A DNA stretch of 64,000 nt from Bacillus sp. PAMC26568 (GTDB taxonomy: Bacteria; Bacillota; Bacilli; Bacillales; Bacillaceae): positions 3,782,001 to 3,846,000 of the forward strand of contig NZ_CP060137.1 of the NCBI RefSeq assembly GCF_014235785.1, in the 5' to 3' direction. Below are positions 54,401-63,277 of this stretch, piece after piece (position 1 is the first letter of the stretch; every line of letters begins with the position of its first letter). Under the pieces are notes generated by a model. That model made no database searches, was not told the DNA's origin, and was given only the letters and a program-made list of their open reading frames with translations. The translations under genes were made by a program, and so were the position numbers.

Positions 54401-55867
54401 TTGAACATTCACACAATAAAACAGGAATGGTTCAGCAATATCCGCGGCGATATTTTAGCAGGTATTGTCGTAGCTTTAGCCTTGATTCCAGAAGCTATTG
54501 CATTTTCCATTATTGCAGGTGTAGATCCAATGGTTGGATTGTACGCTTCCTTTTGTATTGCCGTTGTCACTGCTTTTATAGGTGGAAGACCGGGCATGAT
54601 TTCAGCTGCTACTGGAGCAATGGCCCTTGTCATGGTAACACTTGTTGCAGACTACGGATTACAGTATTTATTGGCTGCTACCATATTGACGGGAATTATA
54701 CAGATTGTTCTAGGCTTTTTGAGAATAGGAAAAATAATGAAATTCATTCCCCGATCGGTCATGATTGGCTTTGTAAATGCACTGGCAATCTTGATTTTTA
54801 CATCTCAGCTTCCCCATTTTGCAGGGGAGTCATGGATTATGTATGCAATGGTCGCAGGATCTTTGTTCATTATCTATGTTTTGCCGAGATTCACTAAAGC
54901 TGTTCCATCCCCGCTTGCAGCAATTGTAGTTATTACGATTATCGCTGTTGCTACAGGAGCATCAGTAAGAACAGTTGGTGACATGGGTCACTTGACGCAA
55001 GCTTTGCCAATGTTTATGATTCCCGATATCCCATTGAATTTAGAAACTCTGAAAATTATTTTTCCCTATTCTTTTGCTTTAGCATTAGTGGGATTACTAG
55101 AATCCTTACTAACTGCCCAAATCGTTGATGATATGACGGATACAGGCAGCGATAAAAATAAAGAAGCTAAAGGACAGGGTGCTGCAAATATCGCAGCAGG
55201 ATTTTTCGGAGGAATGGCTGGGTGTGCGATGATTGGCCAGTCAGTAATTAATGTGAAATCCGGCGGCCGCGGCAGACTTTCAACATTCGTGGCAGGTACT
55301 TTTTTGATGGTACTCATTATTCTCTTAAATGATTTGCTTGTCCAGATACCTATGGCAGCTCTTGTAGGCGTCATGATTATGGTTTCAATCGGTACATTTG
55401 ACTGGTCTTCACTGACAAGACTTCATATCATGCCGAAAGCGGATGCTGCAGTTATGATTGTAACAGTAGCAACAGTCGTGCTTACGCATGATTTATCTAA
55501 AGGCGTTTTAGCCGGTGTATTGCTCAGTGCGATTTTCTTCGCTGCAAAAATTTCTAAAGTGACTGTGGAACAAACACCTGGAAAACATTCAAAAACCTAT
55601 TCCGTAAAAGGTCAATTGTTTTTTGCATCTGTGATTGAGCTTGTGTCTAAATTCGACTTCAAAGAAGCGGCTAACAAAATTACAATTGATTTTACTGATT
55701 CCCACATCTGGGACGATTCAGCAGTTGGTGCAATTGATAAAATTGTTCTTAAATATCAGGAAAACGGAAAAACGGTTATGATTGTCGGATTGAATGAACA
55801 TAGCTCTTTATTGGTGAAAAGGCTTGCCATCTATGATAAACCACAGGCGAAAGCGGCTAACCACTAA
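54401..55867 (+). CDS. SulP-family anion transporter with STAS domain
   Basis: Membrane transporter of about 488 residues with 10-12 helices and a C-terminal STAS domain (about 395-480, [20 protein letters not shown]). The substrate may be sulfate, bicarbonate or a dicarboxylate. SulP signatures are [18 protein letters not shown]-like [12 protein letters not shown] and [21 protein letters not shown] favour TTG at 54401, spaced correctly from AGAGAGG; an ATG at 54380 has no ribosome site. A hairpin GACTTTC/GAAAGTC lies in the leader at 54343-54365. It is convergent with the ThuA-like gene. Confidence 0.85.
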   Translation: MNIHTIKQEWFSNIRGDILAGIVVALALIPEAIAFSIIAGVDPMVGLYASFCIAVVTAFIGGRPGMISAATGAMALVMVTLVADYGLQYLLAATILTGIIQIVLGFLRIGKIMKFIPRSVMIGFVNALAILIFTSQLPHFAGESWIMYAMVAGSLFIIYVLPRFTKAVPSPLAAIVVITIIAVATGASVRTVGDMGHLTQALPMFMIPDIPLNLETLKIIFPYSFALALVGLLESLLTAQIVDDMTDTGSDKNKEAKGQGAANIAAGFFGGMAGCAMIGQSVINVKSGGRGRLSTFVAGTFLMVLIILLNDLLVQIPMAALVGVMIMVSIGTFDWSSLTRLHIMPKADAAVMIVTVATVVLTHDLSKGVLAGVLLSAIFFAAKISKVTVEQTPGKHSKTYSVKGQLFFASVIELVSKFDFKEAANKITIDFTDSHIWDDSAVGAIDKIVLKYQENGKTVMIVGLNEHSSLLVKRLAIYDKPQAKAANH

Positions 55868-55901
55868 AAAAGATGCAATCCAAAGGATTGCATCTTTTTT
55901 C
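55867..55901. terminator. bidirectional terminator between SulP and ThuA-like genes
   Basis: AAAAAAGATGCAATCC and GGATTGCATCTTTTTT pair perfectly around a four-base loop; suitable for both converging transcripts. Confidence 0.9.
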
Positions 55902-55902
55902 T

Positions 55903-56625
55903 TTATGATTTAACTGTAATCTTCTCAAGCGGCTGAGCATTTCCGTAAACAGGATACTCTCTCTTCGTTGGTGCTGCCCAGTTTGCTGCATTCAGCAAGA
56001 CTTTTTGAATTTCTTTGTTATGGTAAGTAGGATATGTTTCATGACCTGGACGGAAGTAGAAAATCTTTCCGTTTCCTCTTTGATACGTGCAGCCTGAACG
56101 GAATACCTCTCCGCCTTCAAACCAGCTGACAAAGACTAATTGATCTGGTGCCGGGATATCAAAGTGCTCGCCGTACATTTCTTCTTTTTCGATTTCAATG
56201 TACTCACCGATTCCTTCAGTAATCGGATGAGAAGGATCAACGACCCATAGACGTTCTTTATCATCAGCCTCGCGCCATTTCAGGTCACAAGATGTACCCA
56301 TCAGCTTTTTAAAGATTTTAGAAAAGTGCCCAGAATGAAGCACAACTAAGCCCATTCCTTCAAGTACACGTTTTTGAACACGTTCAACGATCTCATCAGA
56401 AACCTCATCATGCGCAAGGTGGCCCCACCAGAATAAAACGTCTGTCTCGCTTAATACTTCTTCTGTTAAACCATGCTCTGGCTGATCTAAAGTAGCAGTC
56501 GTTGTATCCATGCCATTTTCTTTTAAGTAATTAGCAATCGCACCGTGAATGCCTTCAGGATAAATTTCTGCTACTACTGGATTCTTTTGTTCATGACGGT
56601 TTTCGTTCCAAACAGTGATTTTCAT
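55903..56625 (-). CDS. ThuA-like protein
   Basis: Protein of 240 residues with the class I glutamine amidotransferase-like fold of ThuA ([55 protein letters not shown]). ThuA takes part in disaccharide use through 3-keto sugars in rhizobia; the reaction here is unknown. It lies downstream of, and in the same direction as, the LacI-controlled ABC importer, which suggests it acts on the imported sugar. A 380-base gap containing a repeat separates them. Confidence 0.84.
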   Translation of the reverse strand: MKITVWNENRHEQKNPVVAEIYPEGIHGAIANYLKENGMDTTTATLDQPEHGLTEEVLSETDVLFWWGHLAHDEVSDEIVERVQKRVLEGMGLVVLHSGHFSKIFKKLMGTSCDLKWREADDKERLWVVDPSHPITEGIGEYIEIEKEEMYGEHFDIPAPDQLVFVSWFEGGEVFRSGCTYQRGNGKIFYFRPGHETYPTYHNKEIQKVLLNAANWAAPTKREYPVYGNAQPLEKITVKS

Positions 56626-56707
56626 TAGTAAAACTCCTTATAGTCGATTTTTTTTAATATTTAAGCTGTTTTCGCATTGATTGTTGTTTTTGGTTAAAAT
56701 TCACCCG

Positions 56708-56835
56708 TGATTTCCGCTGCAGGCACTTGCTTTCCGCGGGGAGGGATGTGAGCCTCCTCGGCTATGCCAGCGGGGTCCCCCATTACGCTCTATTTCCCGC
56801 AGGAGTCAAGTGCCTTCCGCTACAATCCACTTTAA
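56708..56835. repeat. long palindromic interspersed repeat
   Basis: A GC-rich stretch whose halves are complementary: CAGGCACTTG with CAAGTGCCT, and GCGGG with CCCGC further in. It begins GATTTCCGCTGCAGGCAC and ends TGCCTTCCGCTACAATCC. It has the look of the palindromic repeats found in many copies in Bacillaceae genomes. It lies between the ABC permease gene and the ThuA-like gene and may end or process their transcript. Only one copy is in this window. Confidence 0.7.
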
Positions 56836-57006
56836 GTTATAACCATTTTTTCTAAAACAACAAACTTTATGAAAAGAGCCAATATTTAAGCTAATCTTTC
56901 TTTTTCAATATACAATAATCGGGCTTATTTTTTAACAAATATTATATATTGTTGTTTCCATAAAGTTTAGAAACGCTTTAAATCTATTAATTTATTAAAA
57001 GTGACG

Positions 57007-57828
57007 CTATTTAATAGATCCCTTCATTACCCCGCTGATGATCCATTTTTGTGCGAAAACGTAGACAATAATCATTGGAATTAATGCCAGCAAGTAAGAT
57101 GCAAATGCTAAGTTATAATTTGTACTGAACTGCGATTGGAAAATATATTGCACGAGCGGCAATGTCGCCATTTCGCTGTCGCTCAGAACAACAAGAGGCA
57201 GGAGAAAATCGTTCCAGGCGCCAAGGCATGTAAGAATCGCGACCGTTGCATTCATTGGTGCAAGCAGCGGGAAAATCACTTTCCAAAACACTCCCCACGT
57301 AGTGGCGCCATCAACAATTGCAGCTTCTTCCAATTCTTTCGGTATAGATCGGATATACCCTACATAGATAAAGATGTTAAATGACAGATTATAAACGATA
57401 TACAGAATCACTAATCCTACAAGATTATCCATTCCCCATAATGCTGTTTGTCTTACGATGGGGAGCATGATGATAGGGAACGGGATAAACATGGCACTGA
57501 CAAAATAGTAAAATGTATATTTATAAAACTTCTTATGCATGTTGCGTGCGATCGCATAGGCAACCATTGAATTTGTCAGCACAGTAAAAATGACAACCAA
57601 CACTGTGACGAACACGCTATTTTTTAATGCATGAAAGAAATTCGTCATTTCAATGGCTTTTGTAAAATTATCAAAAGACCACGACTGCGGCAATGCCATC
57701 AAATTCCCTGCCATTTCCTGAGGTGTTTTAAAGGCAATCGTAATGGTCAGATATAACGGCAAGATAATGAACATTGCTCCTAAAATTAAGAGGATGGTAA
57801 CAGGCCAGTTCGTCTTTTTGCTGATCAT
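57007..57828 (-). CDS. sugar ABC importer permease, MalG type
   Basis: Membrane subunit of 273 residues with six helices and the EAA loop EAAIVDGATTWGVFWKVIFP. It starts where the MalF-type permease ends, sharing one base, so the two are coupled. Together with that subunit it forms the channel for the sugar delivered by the binding protein at 58836-60068. No ATPase gene is present. A long gap with a palindromic repeat follows. Confidence 0.9.
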   Translation of the reverse strand: MISKKTNWPVTILLILGAMFIILPLYLTITIAFKTPQEMAGNLMALPQSWSFDNFTKAIEMTNFFHALKNSVFVTVLVVIFTVLTNSMVAYAIARNMHKKFYKYTFYYFVSAMFIPFPIIMLPIVRQTALWGMDNLVGLVILYIVYNLSFNIFIYVGYIRSIPKELEEAAIVDGATTWGVFWKVIFPLLAPMNATVAILTCLGAWNDFLLPLVVLSDSEMATLPLVQYIFQSQFSTNYNLAFASYLLALIPMIIVYVFAQKWIISGVMKGSIK

Positions 57829-58691
57829 TAGTTCCCCACCTCTCTTTTTTCAAGAATTTTAAGCTGGAAGATCGAAAAGACAATGATCACAATGAAGTAA
57901 ATGACTGCATTTGCAGATTGGTAAGCAAATTCTCCGCCCTGAAAGCCGCCTCTATAAATCAGCAGAGAAATCGATTCTGTTGATTGGCCAGGACCGCCGC
58001 CGGTGAGCGCGATGATTTGGTCAAATACCATAAGAAAACCTTTCATGGATAAAATCATATTGATCGTGAAAAACGGTGCGATCAGCGGGAACGTAATTTT
58101 CCAAAACTTTGTCCAAACTCCTGCTCCATCAATGCTTGCTGCTTCATACAAATCCTCTGTAATGGTTACAAGTCCCGCAAGATAGAGAATCGTATTAAAG
58201 GCAATCGCCTGCCAAACGGCAACAATGACAATTCCAATCCACGCAAGATTCGGATCTCCCAGGATATTCTTAGATAAAGCTTCAAACCCTGCTCCTCCTG
58301 CAAGATCCGGAATAAAATGAGTGAAAATGAAGTTGAAAATAAAACCAACAATCAAAATGCTTAAAATGTAAGGCATGAAATACACAGCCCGCAAAGTCTT
58401 CTGAAACTTAATCTTCGCATTAAGTCCCATCGCCACAAGCAAGCTGAAAAAATTAACTAGGATCGTTGAAATGATTGCGAATTTAAATGTAAAACCGTAG
58501 GCATCAAGGGCTCTTTCATCCTTAAATACATTCAGGTAATTTTTCAGCCCGACAAAATTCCATTCCCCGTATCCTCTCCAGTCCGTAAAACTGTAGAAAA
58601 TCCCCTGCAGGGCAGGATATGTATGAAAGATAAAAAATAGTAAAACAGCAGGAACTGTCATGATCAGGAATACTTTATTTTTATTGTTCAT
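57828..58691 (-). CDS. sugar ABC importer permease, MalF type
   Basis: Membrane subunit of 287 residues with six helices and the EAA loop EAASIDGAGVWTKFWKITFP. It begins 145 bases downstream of the binding-protein gene; a small hairpin in that gap may lower its expression relative to the binding protein. It forms a heterodimer with the MalG-type subunit encoded next. Confidence 0.9.
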   Translation of the reverse strand: MNNKNKVFLIMTVPAVLLFFIFHTYPALQGIFYSFTDWRGYGEWNFVGLKNYLNVFKDERALDAYGFTFKFAIISTILVNFFSLLVAMGLNAKIKFQKTLRAVYFMPYILSILIVGFIFNFIFTHFIPDLAGGAGFEALSKNILGDPNLAWIGIVIVAVWQAIAFNTILYLAGLVTITEDLYEAASIDGAGVWTKFWKITFPLIAPFFTINMILSMKGFLMVFDQIIALTGGGPGQSTESISLLIYRGGFQGGEFAYQSANAVIYFIVIIVFSIFQLKILEKREVGN

Positions 58692-58761
58692 CGGTTCATC
58701 TCCTCAATAGAAATGCGGAATTGCCCGTTTAGCTCCGACAGACAGATAAGGATCCGACAGA

Positions 58762-58785
58762 AAAGTCCGGGTTTGACTTTTTTGG
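58762..58785 (-). terminator. possible attenuator between binding protein and permease genes
   Basis: AAAAGTC and GACTTTT pair around a short loop. Leftward there is no clean T run, so it may only process or slow transcription; this is a common arrangement that favours the binding protein. Confidence 0.4.
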
Positions 58786-58835
58786 CGGAGCTGTTCTGGC
58801 CGAGGAGTTGGGAGGTGCAGCTGGACAAGTCACTT

Positions 58836-60068
58836 TTAGCGATCCTCGACCTTTTCCCACTCTCTATCCAATTTCTTTAAGAACGTCCCTTTCTTTTTCT
58901 CTATCAGAAATTCCTGAAGAATGTTTTCCGCTCCCATTCCGGCAGGATAATAGTGATCTTGGAAACTAGTAATCGTTCCCTCTTCAAAGTTTTCTTTGAT
59001 TCCTTCAAAGACAGGATCCTCTTGAAAAACACCTTCTATAGCTGAAAATGCCTTTTGCTCATCGATGTATCGCTTTGATGTTTCTTTTTCCGTCATAAAT
59101 TCCATAAATTTCATTGCTTCTTCCTTATGTTCGCTGTCTTTGCTGATTGTCAGTAAAACGTCGACCCCTGAAACAAGCTTGTTTTTCTCAGGGTCATTTG
59201 TGACAGGCATCGGAAAAACGCCCAGATCTGCATCCGGATTTGCTTTTAAAATCTCTGGAATGGCCCAGTTTCCTTGGATGTACATAACCCCTTCCCCAGC
59301 TGCGAATGCATTATTTCCATCTCCATAGGCAACTCCGAGATTGTCCTTGTGGCCATATTCCATTAGCGTCAGCATCTTGTCTGCCACTTCGTCATAGCTT
59401 TTAACAAACGTTGTCTTCCCTGAACTTTTCTTGTCTGCAAATTCTTCACCAGCTATGTTACCCCCTAAAGAGTTCCAAGAAATCATTCCGGTCCAAGCGT
59501 CCTTAAGCGTAAAGTAAATTGGTATTTCCCCCGCAGCTTTAGCTTTTTCTAAAATCTCGATAAACTCGTCCCACGTTTTCGGCACTTCCAATCCTAGTTC
59601 TTCAAACTTCTGCTTGTTGTATATAACAGCATTTGCATTTGTTGCATATGGAAGACCGAAAACACCCTCTTCTTCAGGTCCGACTAAGCGATCAATCATA
59701 TCAATATAGGATGGCTGAATCTTTTCAACGAGTTCAGAATCAGAAAAATCATGCAAGACGCCCGCTCTTCCCAATTCGCCATATGTTGCATTCCCTGCAA
59801 TAAACATTAAATCTGGGATATCATTCTTGACCAGCCGGGTTCTTAACACGGTTTCAGCCTCTGGAGGAGAATCGAACTTAATTTTGATATCCGGATTTTC
59901 AGCTTCGAACTCCTCAATTAATCCGTTATATGTATTTATGTTTTCCGATTTATTGGACAGCAGATTCAGCGTTACCTTTCCATCGTCATCTTCACCGGAA
60001 GAGCATCCTGCCAAAATGGACGTTCCAAGTATTAAAGCCGCTGCTGCTGCAGTCATTTTCCTGATCAT
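58836..60068 (-). CDS. sugar ABC importer binding lipoprotein
   Basis: Family 1 solute-binding protein of 410 residues. The lipobox SILAGC places lipidation at Cys22. The mature domain has ENINTYNGLIEEFEAENPDIK and the ligand-site region LPYATNANAVIYNKQKFEELG typical of maltose- or oligosaccharide-binding proteins. It is the first gene of a leftward operon and is preceded by two LacI-type palindromes. The ThuA-like gene downstream hints at an alpha-glucoside or trehalose-like ligand; this is inference only. Confidence 0.9.
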   Translation of the reverse strand: MIRKMTAAAAALILGTSILAGCSSGEDDDGKVTLNLLSNKSENINTYNGLIEEFEAENPDIKIKFDSPPEAETVLRTRLVKNDIPDLMFIAGNATYGELGRAGVLHDFSDSELVEKIQPSYIDMIDRLVGPEEEGVFGLPYATNANAVIYNKQKFEELGLEVPKTWDEFIEILEKAKAAGEIPIYFTLKDAWTGMISWNSLGGNIAGEEFADKKSSGKTTFVKSYDEVADKMLTLMEYGHKDNLGVAYGDGNNAFAAGEGVMYIQGNWAIPEILKANPDADLGVFPMPVTNDPEKNKLVSGVDVLLTISKDSEHKEEAMKFMEFMTEKETSKRYIDEQKAFSAIEGVFQEDPVFEGIKENFEEGTITSFQDHYYPAGMGAENILQEFLIEKKKGTFLKKLDREWEKVEDR

Positions 60069-60099
60069 TCATTTTGCCTCCTAATTCAGCATAAGTAAG

Positions 60100-60155
60100 A
60101 GTAAACGTTTACTTTATTTTTAAAAAAACTTCTTTATTGACGTAAACGTTTACGT
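60100..60155 (-). promoter_or_regulatory. two LacI-type operators before the sugar importer
   Basis: AGTAAACGTTTACT (60100-60113) and ACGTAAACGTTTACGT (60140-60155) are both perfect palindromes with the same GTAAACGTTTAC core. Their centres lie 41 bases apart. They lie between the LacI gene and the binding-protein gene and should repress the importer operon. The core is also partly cre-like. Confidence 0.82.
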
Positions 60156-60176
60156 TAATGACTTAAAAGAAGAATA

Positions 60177-61187
60177 TCACTCTTCTTTTTTCAAAACACT
60201 GCTTCTTTCCTTTATCGAATGCGGCATAATCCGGCTTTCTACAAGCTGATCACCGTTCATCATGTCAAATATCATTCTTGCTGCTTTTTCTCCCATTTCA
60301 TAGAATGGCTGGGCAAGTGAGGTTAATGGAGGAATCGACATTTCAGCAATTTTTAAATTGTCATAGCCAATGATTGATAGGTCCTCGGGAATCTTAACCC
60401 CCATCTGAAAAGCCGCAGAAATCGCACCAAATGCAATTTCATCGCTGGCTGTAAAAACGGCTGTAACCCCTGGAGCCTGGTTCCTCAGTTTCTTTAAGCC
60501 GTCCATTCCATCTGCTAAGGTAAATCCTTCACTATAGACGATTTGGCTGTCTTGGATAGGCAGACCATGATCCATTAAGGCATTCTTAAATCCTTCAATT
60601 CTCGGTTTGCCTGCAATCAGATCATTTCGGTTTCCACTGATCATCCCTATCCGAGTATGGCCGTTTTTTATCAAGTATTGTGTGGCTGAATAAGCCGCAT
60701 GCCGATCGTCCACTTTTACATATGGAACGGAATAAGCCCGTGATTCTGTAGAAAGAAGGACTAAAGGAATATTCATTTTCTGTATAAATTCGTAGTATTC
60801 TTCTTTCAGCACTTCACTCGTAAAAATGATGCCGTCGACTCGCTTTTCATTCAGCAGCTGCAGGTATTTCATCGTTTTTGAGCCATTCGATTCTGTATGG
60901 CAGACAATGACGCTTGAACCATGAAGATGAGCTGCTTTTTCTATACCTGCCAAGAGCTCCGTCACTAGCATGCTTGAAAGTGCGGGGAATAAAACCCCAA
61001 TCGTAGACGTTTTCTTGTTAATCAATCCTCTTGCAATTGCGTTTGGATGATAGTCCAGCTCTTCAATGGCCTCAAGCACTTTTCGTTTCGTTTTTTCTGA
61101 ATAGCCTTTCTGATTATTGAGAATTCTCGAAACGGTCGCAATCGAAACATTTGCTTTCTTAGCTACATCTTTGATGGTATTTGTCAT
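60177..61187 (-). CDS. LacI-family regulator of the sugar importer
   Basis: Repressor of 336 residues with the helix-turn-helix TIKDVAKKANVSIATVSRIL, hinge region AIARGLINKKT and a sugar-binding sensor domain (about 60-330). It lies immediately upstream of the importer operon, in the same direction. GTAAACGTTTAC palindromes lie downstream of it (60100-60155), and a similar site AGTAAACGTTTTCG lies before its own start, so it probably represses both. The inducer is unknown. Confidence 0.91.
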   Translation of the reverse strand: MTNTIKDVAKKANVSIATVSRILNNQKGYSEKTKRKVLEAIEELDYHPNAIARGLINKKTSTIGVLFPALSSMLVTELLAGIEKAAHLHGSSVIVCHTESNGSKTMKYLQLLNEKRVDGIIFTSEVLKEEYYEFIQKMNIPLVLLSTESRAYSVPYVKVDDRHAAYSATQYLIKNGHTRIGMISGNRNDLIAGKPRIEGFKNALMDHGLPIQDSQIVYSEGFTLADGMDGLKKLRNQAPGVTAVFTASDEIAFGAISAAFQMGVKIPEDLSIIGYDNLKIAEMSIPPLTSLAQPFYEMGEKAARMIFDMMNGDQLVESRIMPHSIKERSSVLKKEE

Positions 61188-61210
61188 GTCCCACCTTCTT
61201 CCGATCTTTA

Positions 61211-61224
61211 AGTAAACGTTTTCG
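61211..61224. promoter_or_regulatory. LacI-type operator upstream of the regulator gene
   Basis: AGTAAACGTTTTCG shares the core of the two palindromes at 60100-60155 with degeneration of one arm. It lies about 25 bases before the regulator's start and suggests autoregulation. Confidence 0.6.
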
Positions 61225-61273
61225 TAAAATTATAGTACCACCAAATGAAAGCATTTACAATCATTATTTTCAT

Positions 61274-61300
61274 ACAAAAGAGCGCATGAATTGCGCTCTA
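61274..61300 (-). terminator. terminator of the DUF915 hydrolase gene
   Basis: Read leftward, AGAGCGCA and TGCGCTCT form an 8-bp stem with a short loop followed by TTTG; the stem overlaps the stop codon. Confidence 0.75.
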
Positions 61301-62140
61301 ATTTGATGTGCCCCAAATGAAATTGCCGACTTCCTCATCGACTTCCTTATTTTCATGCAGCCCATTATGTGTCGCTTTCTTAGAAACGATGACTTGCTCC
61401 CGATACTTGTCTGATGTGACGACTTCTCTCATTGATGTCGCACTTTTCACAGAAACCAACCCATCTCCATCTTCTTGTTCACTGATTTTGCCCGCTATTG
61501 AATACACTTTTGTATGTGGATCAAAGTTGCCTTTTTCAGCATAAAGTTCTTTAATTGCCAGTGAGCCTGCGATTAAGTCATGGTCATTCTCGCCATACCT
61601 TTTTTGAAAAACCTCTTTATTAATACCTTGAAATGGAGAACCGATTGTTACGAGCTTTTCTACTTTTGGAAACTCCTTTTCCTGTCTCGTTTCCTGAATA
61701 TAATTGACAGAAACAAGACCTCCCATAGAGTGAGCGACAATGTTCACCTTATCGTATCCATATTCAGATTTTAAGAGCTTCAGTATATTTCCAAGTTCGA
61801 TGCTTGTCTTTTCAAAATTCGAATCATTCTCTTCAAAAAATACTTGGATAAGCGGGTTTTCCACTTTTTCTTTTGTAAGGGATTCACATTCAGCAACTCT
61901 CTGTTCAGACGTGCAAATCAGCGTTTTCTCTCCCCACTCCCGTTCAGTCTGGAATCTTTCCATCATTCCCTTAAAGGAATTCAGCGACCCCCTGTATCCG
62001 TGAACAAAAACGGTCGGTGTCCCTTCATGCTTTACATCACTCGCACCGGTGGATTGGTCCGGCTTCACAATTTGTATGATAAAAAGAAGAGCCATTAAAC
62101 TAATGCCCGTTATAAGTGCAATATTCTTTTTTGAATTCAT
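61298..62140 (-). CDS. DUF915 alpha/beta hydrolase, secreted or membrane-anchored
   Basis: Protein of 280 residues with an N-terminal membrane/signal segment (about 6-24) and an alpha/beta-hydrolase domain (PF06028). The oxyanion region is PTVFVHGYRGSLNS, the nucleophile Ser is in VNIVAHSMGGLVSVNY, Asp is in DGLVSVKSATS and His is probably in KATHNGLHEN. The substrate is unknown; it may be a lipase-like esterase. The ATG at 62140 follows GAGGGG; an ATG at 62161 lies before that site. It is divergent from the lipoprotein gene across the phased array. Confidence 0.85.
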   Translation of the reverse strand: MNSKKNIALITGISLMALLFIIQIVKPDQSTGASDVKHEGTPTVFVHGYRGSLNSFKGMMERFQTEREWGEKTLICTSEQRVAECESLTKEKVENPLIQVFFEENDSNFEKTSIELGNILKLLKSEYGYDKVNIVAHSMGGLVSVNYIQETRQEKEFPKVEKLVTIGSPFQGINKEVFQKRYGENDHDLIAGSLAIKELYAEKGNFDPHTKVYSIAGKISEQEDGDGLVSVKSATSMREVVTSDKYREQVIVSKKATHNGLHENKEVDEEVGNFIWGTSN

Positions 62141-62236
62141 TTCAGGCAGTCCCCTCATCATGTCGTTTTCTTGTCGTAAGCTAATGTATACCCTTTAGCA
62201 TGGCTCGTTAAACCGGGATTTATCGGAGAGCTGTGA

Positions 62237-62350
62237 TTCCGGCCGATTGATGAGTTTTTCCGGCCAATTACAGGAATATTCCGGCCAAAAAACCAGTTTT
62301 CCGGCCAAATTCCGAAATTTTCCGGCCAATTCCAAGGATATTCCGGCCAA
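62237..62350. repeat. 21-bp phased TTCCGGCCAA array
   Basis: Six copies of TTCCGGCCRA begin at 62237, 62258, 62279, 62299, 62320 and 62341, steps of 21, 21, 20, 21 and 21 bases. The 11 bases between units are mostly unconserved. The array occupies the divergent gap between the DUF915 hydrolase and the lipoprotein gene. A 76-codon open frame across it on the minus strand is a by-product of the near-multiple-of-three spacing. Confidence 0.85.
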
Positions 62351-62497
62351 GCTCTTCTTTCACAGTTCTTCGCTCCATAACTTGCCATCTTGACAATTGT
62401 TATTCACATAACGTACTTCAATCATCCTCTACCTTTGCTTCTTGCGACCCTTTTAGGAGATAATAAGAGTGATCTTTTGAACAGAAAGGGATTTGCT

Positions 62498-62950
62498 ATG
62501 AAGAATATTAAATTATGTCTTTTGTTCATTGCCATTACTGCAGTAATTTTGGCAGGATGCAACCGTCCGCAGCTTAAGAACGAAGACTACAGCATGAAAG
62601 GCATTTATAACGGGACTTGGGTAGACAGAGTAAAAGTGAAAGAGGAAGGGAATTTTGTGATTGTCAACTTTCCTGAAGATGGTCAGCTCGCAGAATTGAC
62701 ACTTGGCCTAAAGTCTAAAGACAATAAAATTCTGCATGAGACAAACACAAAAACGACCATTCGCGGAAATGGCGATGGCCCCTTTAAAATAGAGGACCCT
62801 GCACTGAAAAAACCAGTTGAGGGTACAATCTCACTTCGAGGCGACGAAATCGTCATCAGCATTAACGGTCTTGATGAAAATGAGGAAAAGAAGCTCGGGC
62901 TGCATAACGGAACAAAGCTATACAGCAAAGTAGATTATGAACTGAAGTAA
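62498..62950 (+). CDS. small hypothetical lipoprotein
   Basis: Protein of 150 residues with a lipoprotein signal; lipobox VILAGC gives lipidation at Cys21. The mature part (about 22-150) is polar and beta-rich (MKGIYNGTWVDRVKVKEEGN, VEGTISLRGDEIVISINGLD). I do not recognise the family. The ATG at 62498 follows AAAGGG and starts a normal signal sequence; the open frame extends upstream to 62390 without support. It is followed by a long hairpin. Confidence 0.75.
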   Translation: MKNIKLCLLFIAITAVILAGCNRPQLKNEDYSMKGIYNGTWVDRVKVKEEGNFVIVNFPEDGQLAELTLGLKSKDNKILHETNTKTTIRGNGDGPFKIEDPALKKPVEGTISLRGDEIVISINGLDENEEKKLGLHNGTKLYSKVDYELK

Positions 62951-62958
62951 AAAAAAAT

Positions 62959-63042
62959 GCATCAGCAATGCAAAATGCTTTATCGGTTTCTCCATAGAAA
63001 AAACAGAAACCAGACAGCATAATTTTGTTCATCTGCTGATGC
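62959..63042. repeat. 84-bp imperfect palindrome, possible extended terminator
   Basis: GCATCAGCA (62959-62967) and TGCTGATGC (63034-63042) pair. Inside, ATGCAAAATGCT pairs with AGCAT..TTTTG..CAT with small bulges, and GGTTTCT pairs with AGAAACC at the tip. TCTTTCTTTT follows, so it may end the lipoprotein transcript, but it is much longer than needed. A small mobile palindrome is an alternative. Confidence 0.6.
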
Positions 63043-63277
63043 TCTTTCTTTTCAGCAAAAAGCCAAAGAGTATACTTTGTGTGCAGTATTTTTCTTAGCT
63101 GGTAATGCGTAAGCCTGTTATAAGGTAGTTTACTTATACTCTACGGATCACTTTTTGTTTTTTTCCATTTTAAATTATTTGGATTGAGTGTTACCTGCGA
63201 TCCAATAAGGAGTTCGAATGAACGCAAAGTGAGGTAATATCTTAAAGTTTGATTCATTTATTTTCTCATCGAGTATA

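Noticed and set aside
62237-62350. CRISPR array
   Set aside because: The repeat is only 10 bp and spacers about 11 bp, with no cas genes; dimensions are far from any CRISPR type.
62158-62388. 76-codon open frame on the minus strand rich in W, P and N repeats
   Set aside because: It is a translation of the phased TTCCGGCCAA array; a 21-base period keeps any frame open. No ribosome site or start context supports a protein.
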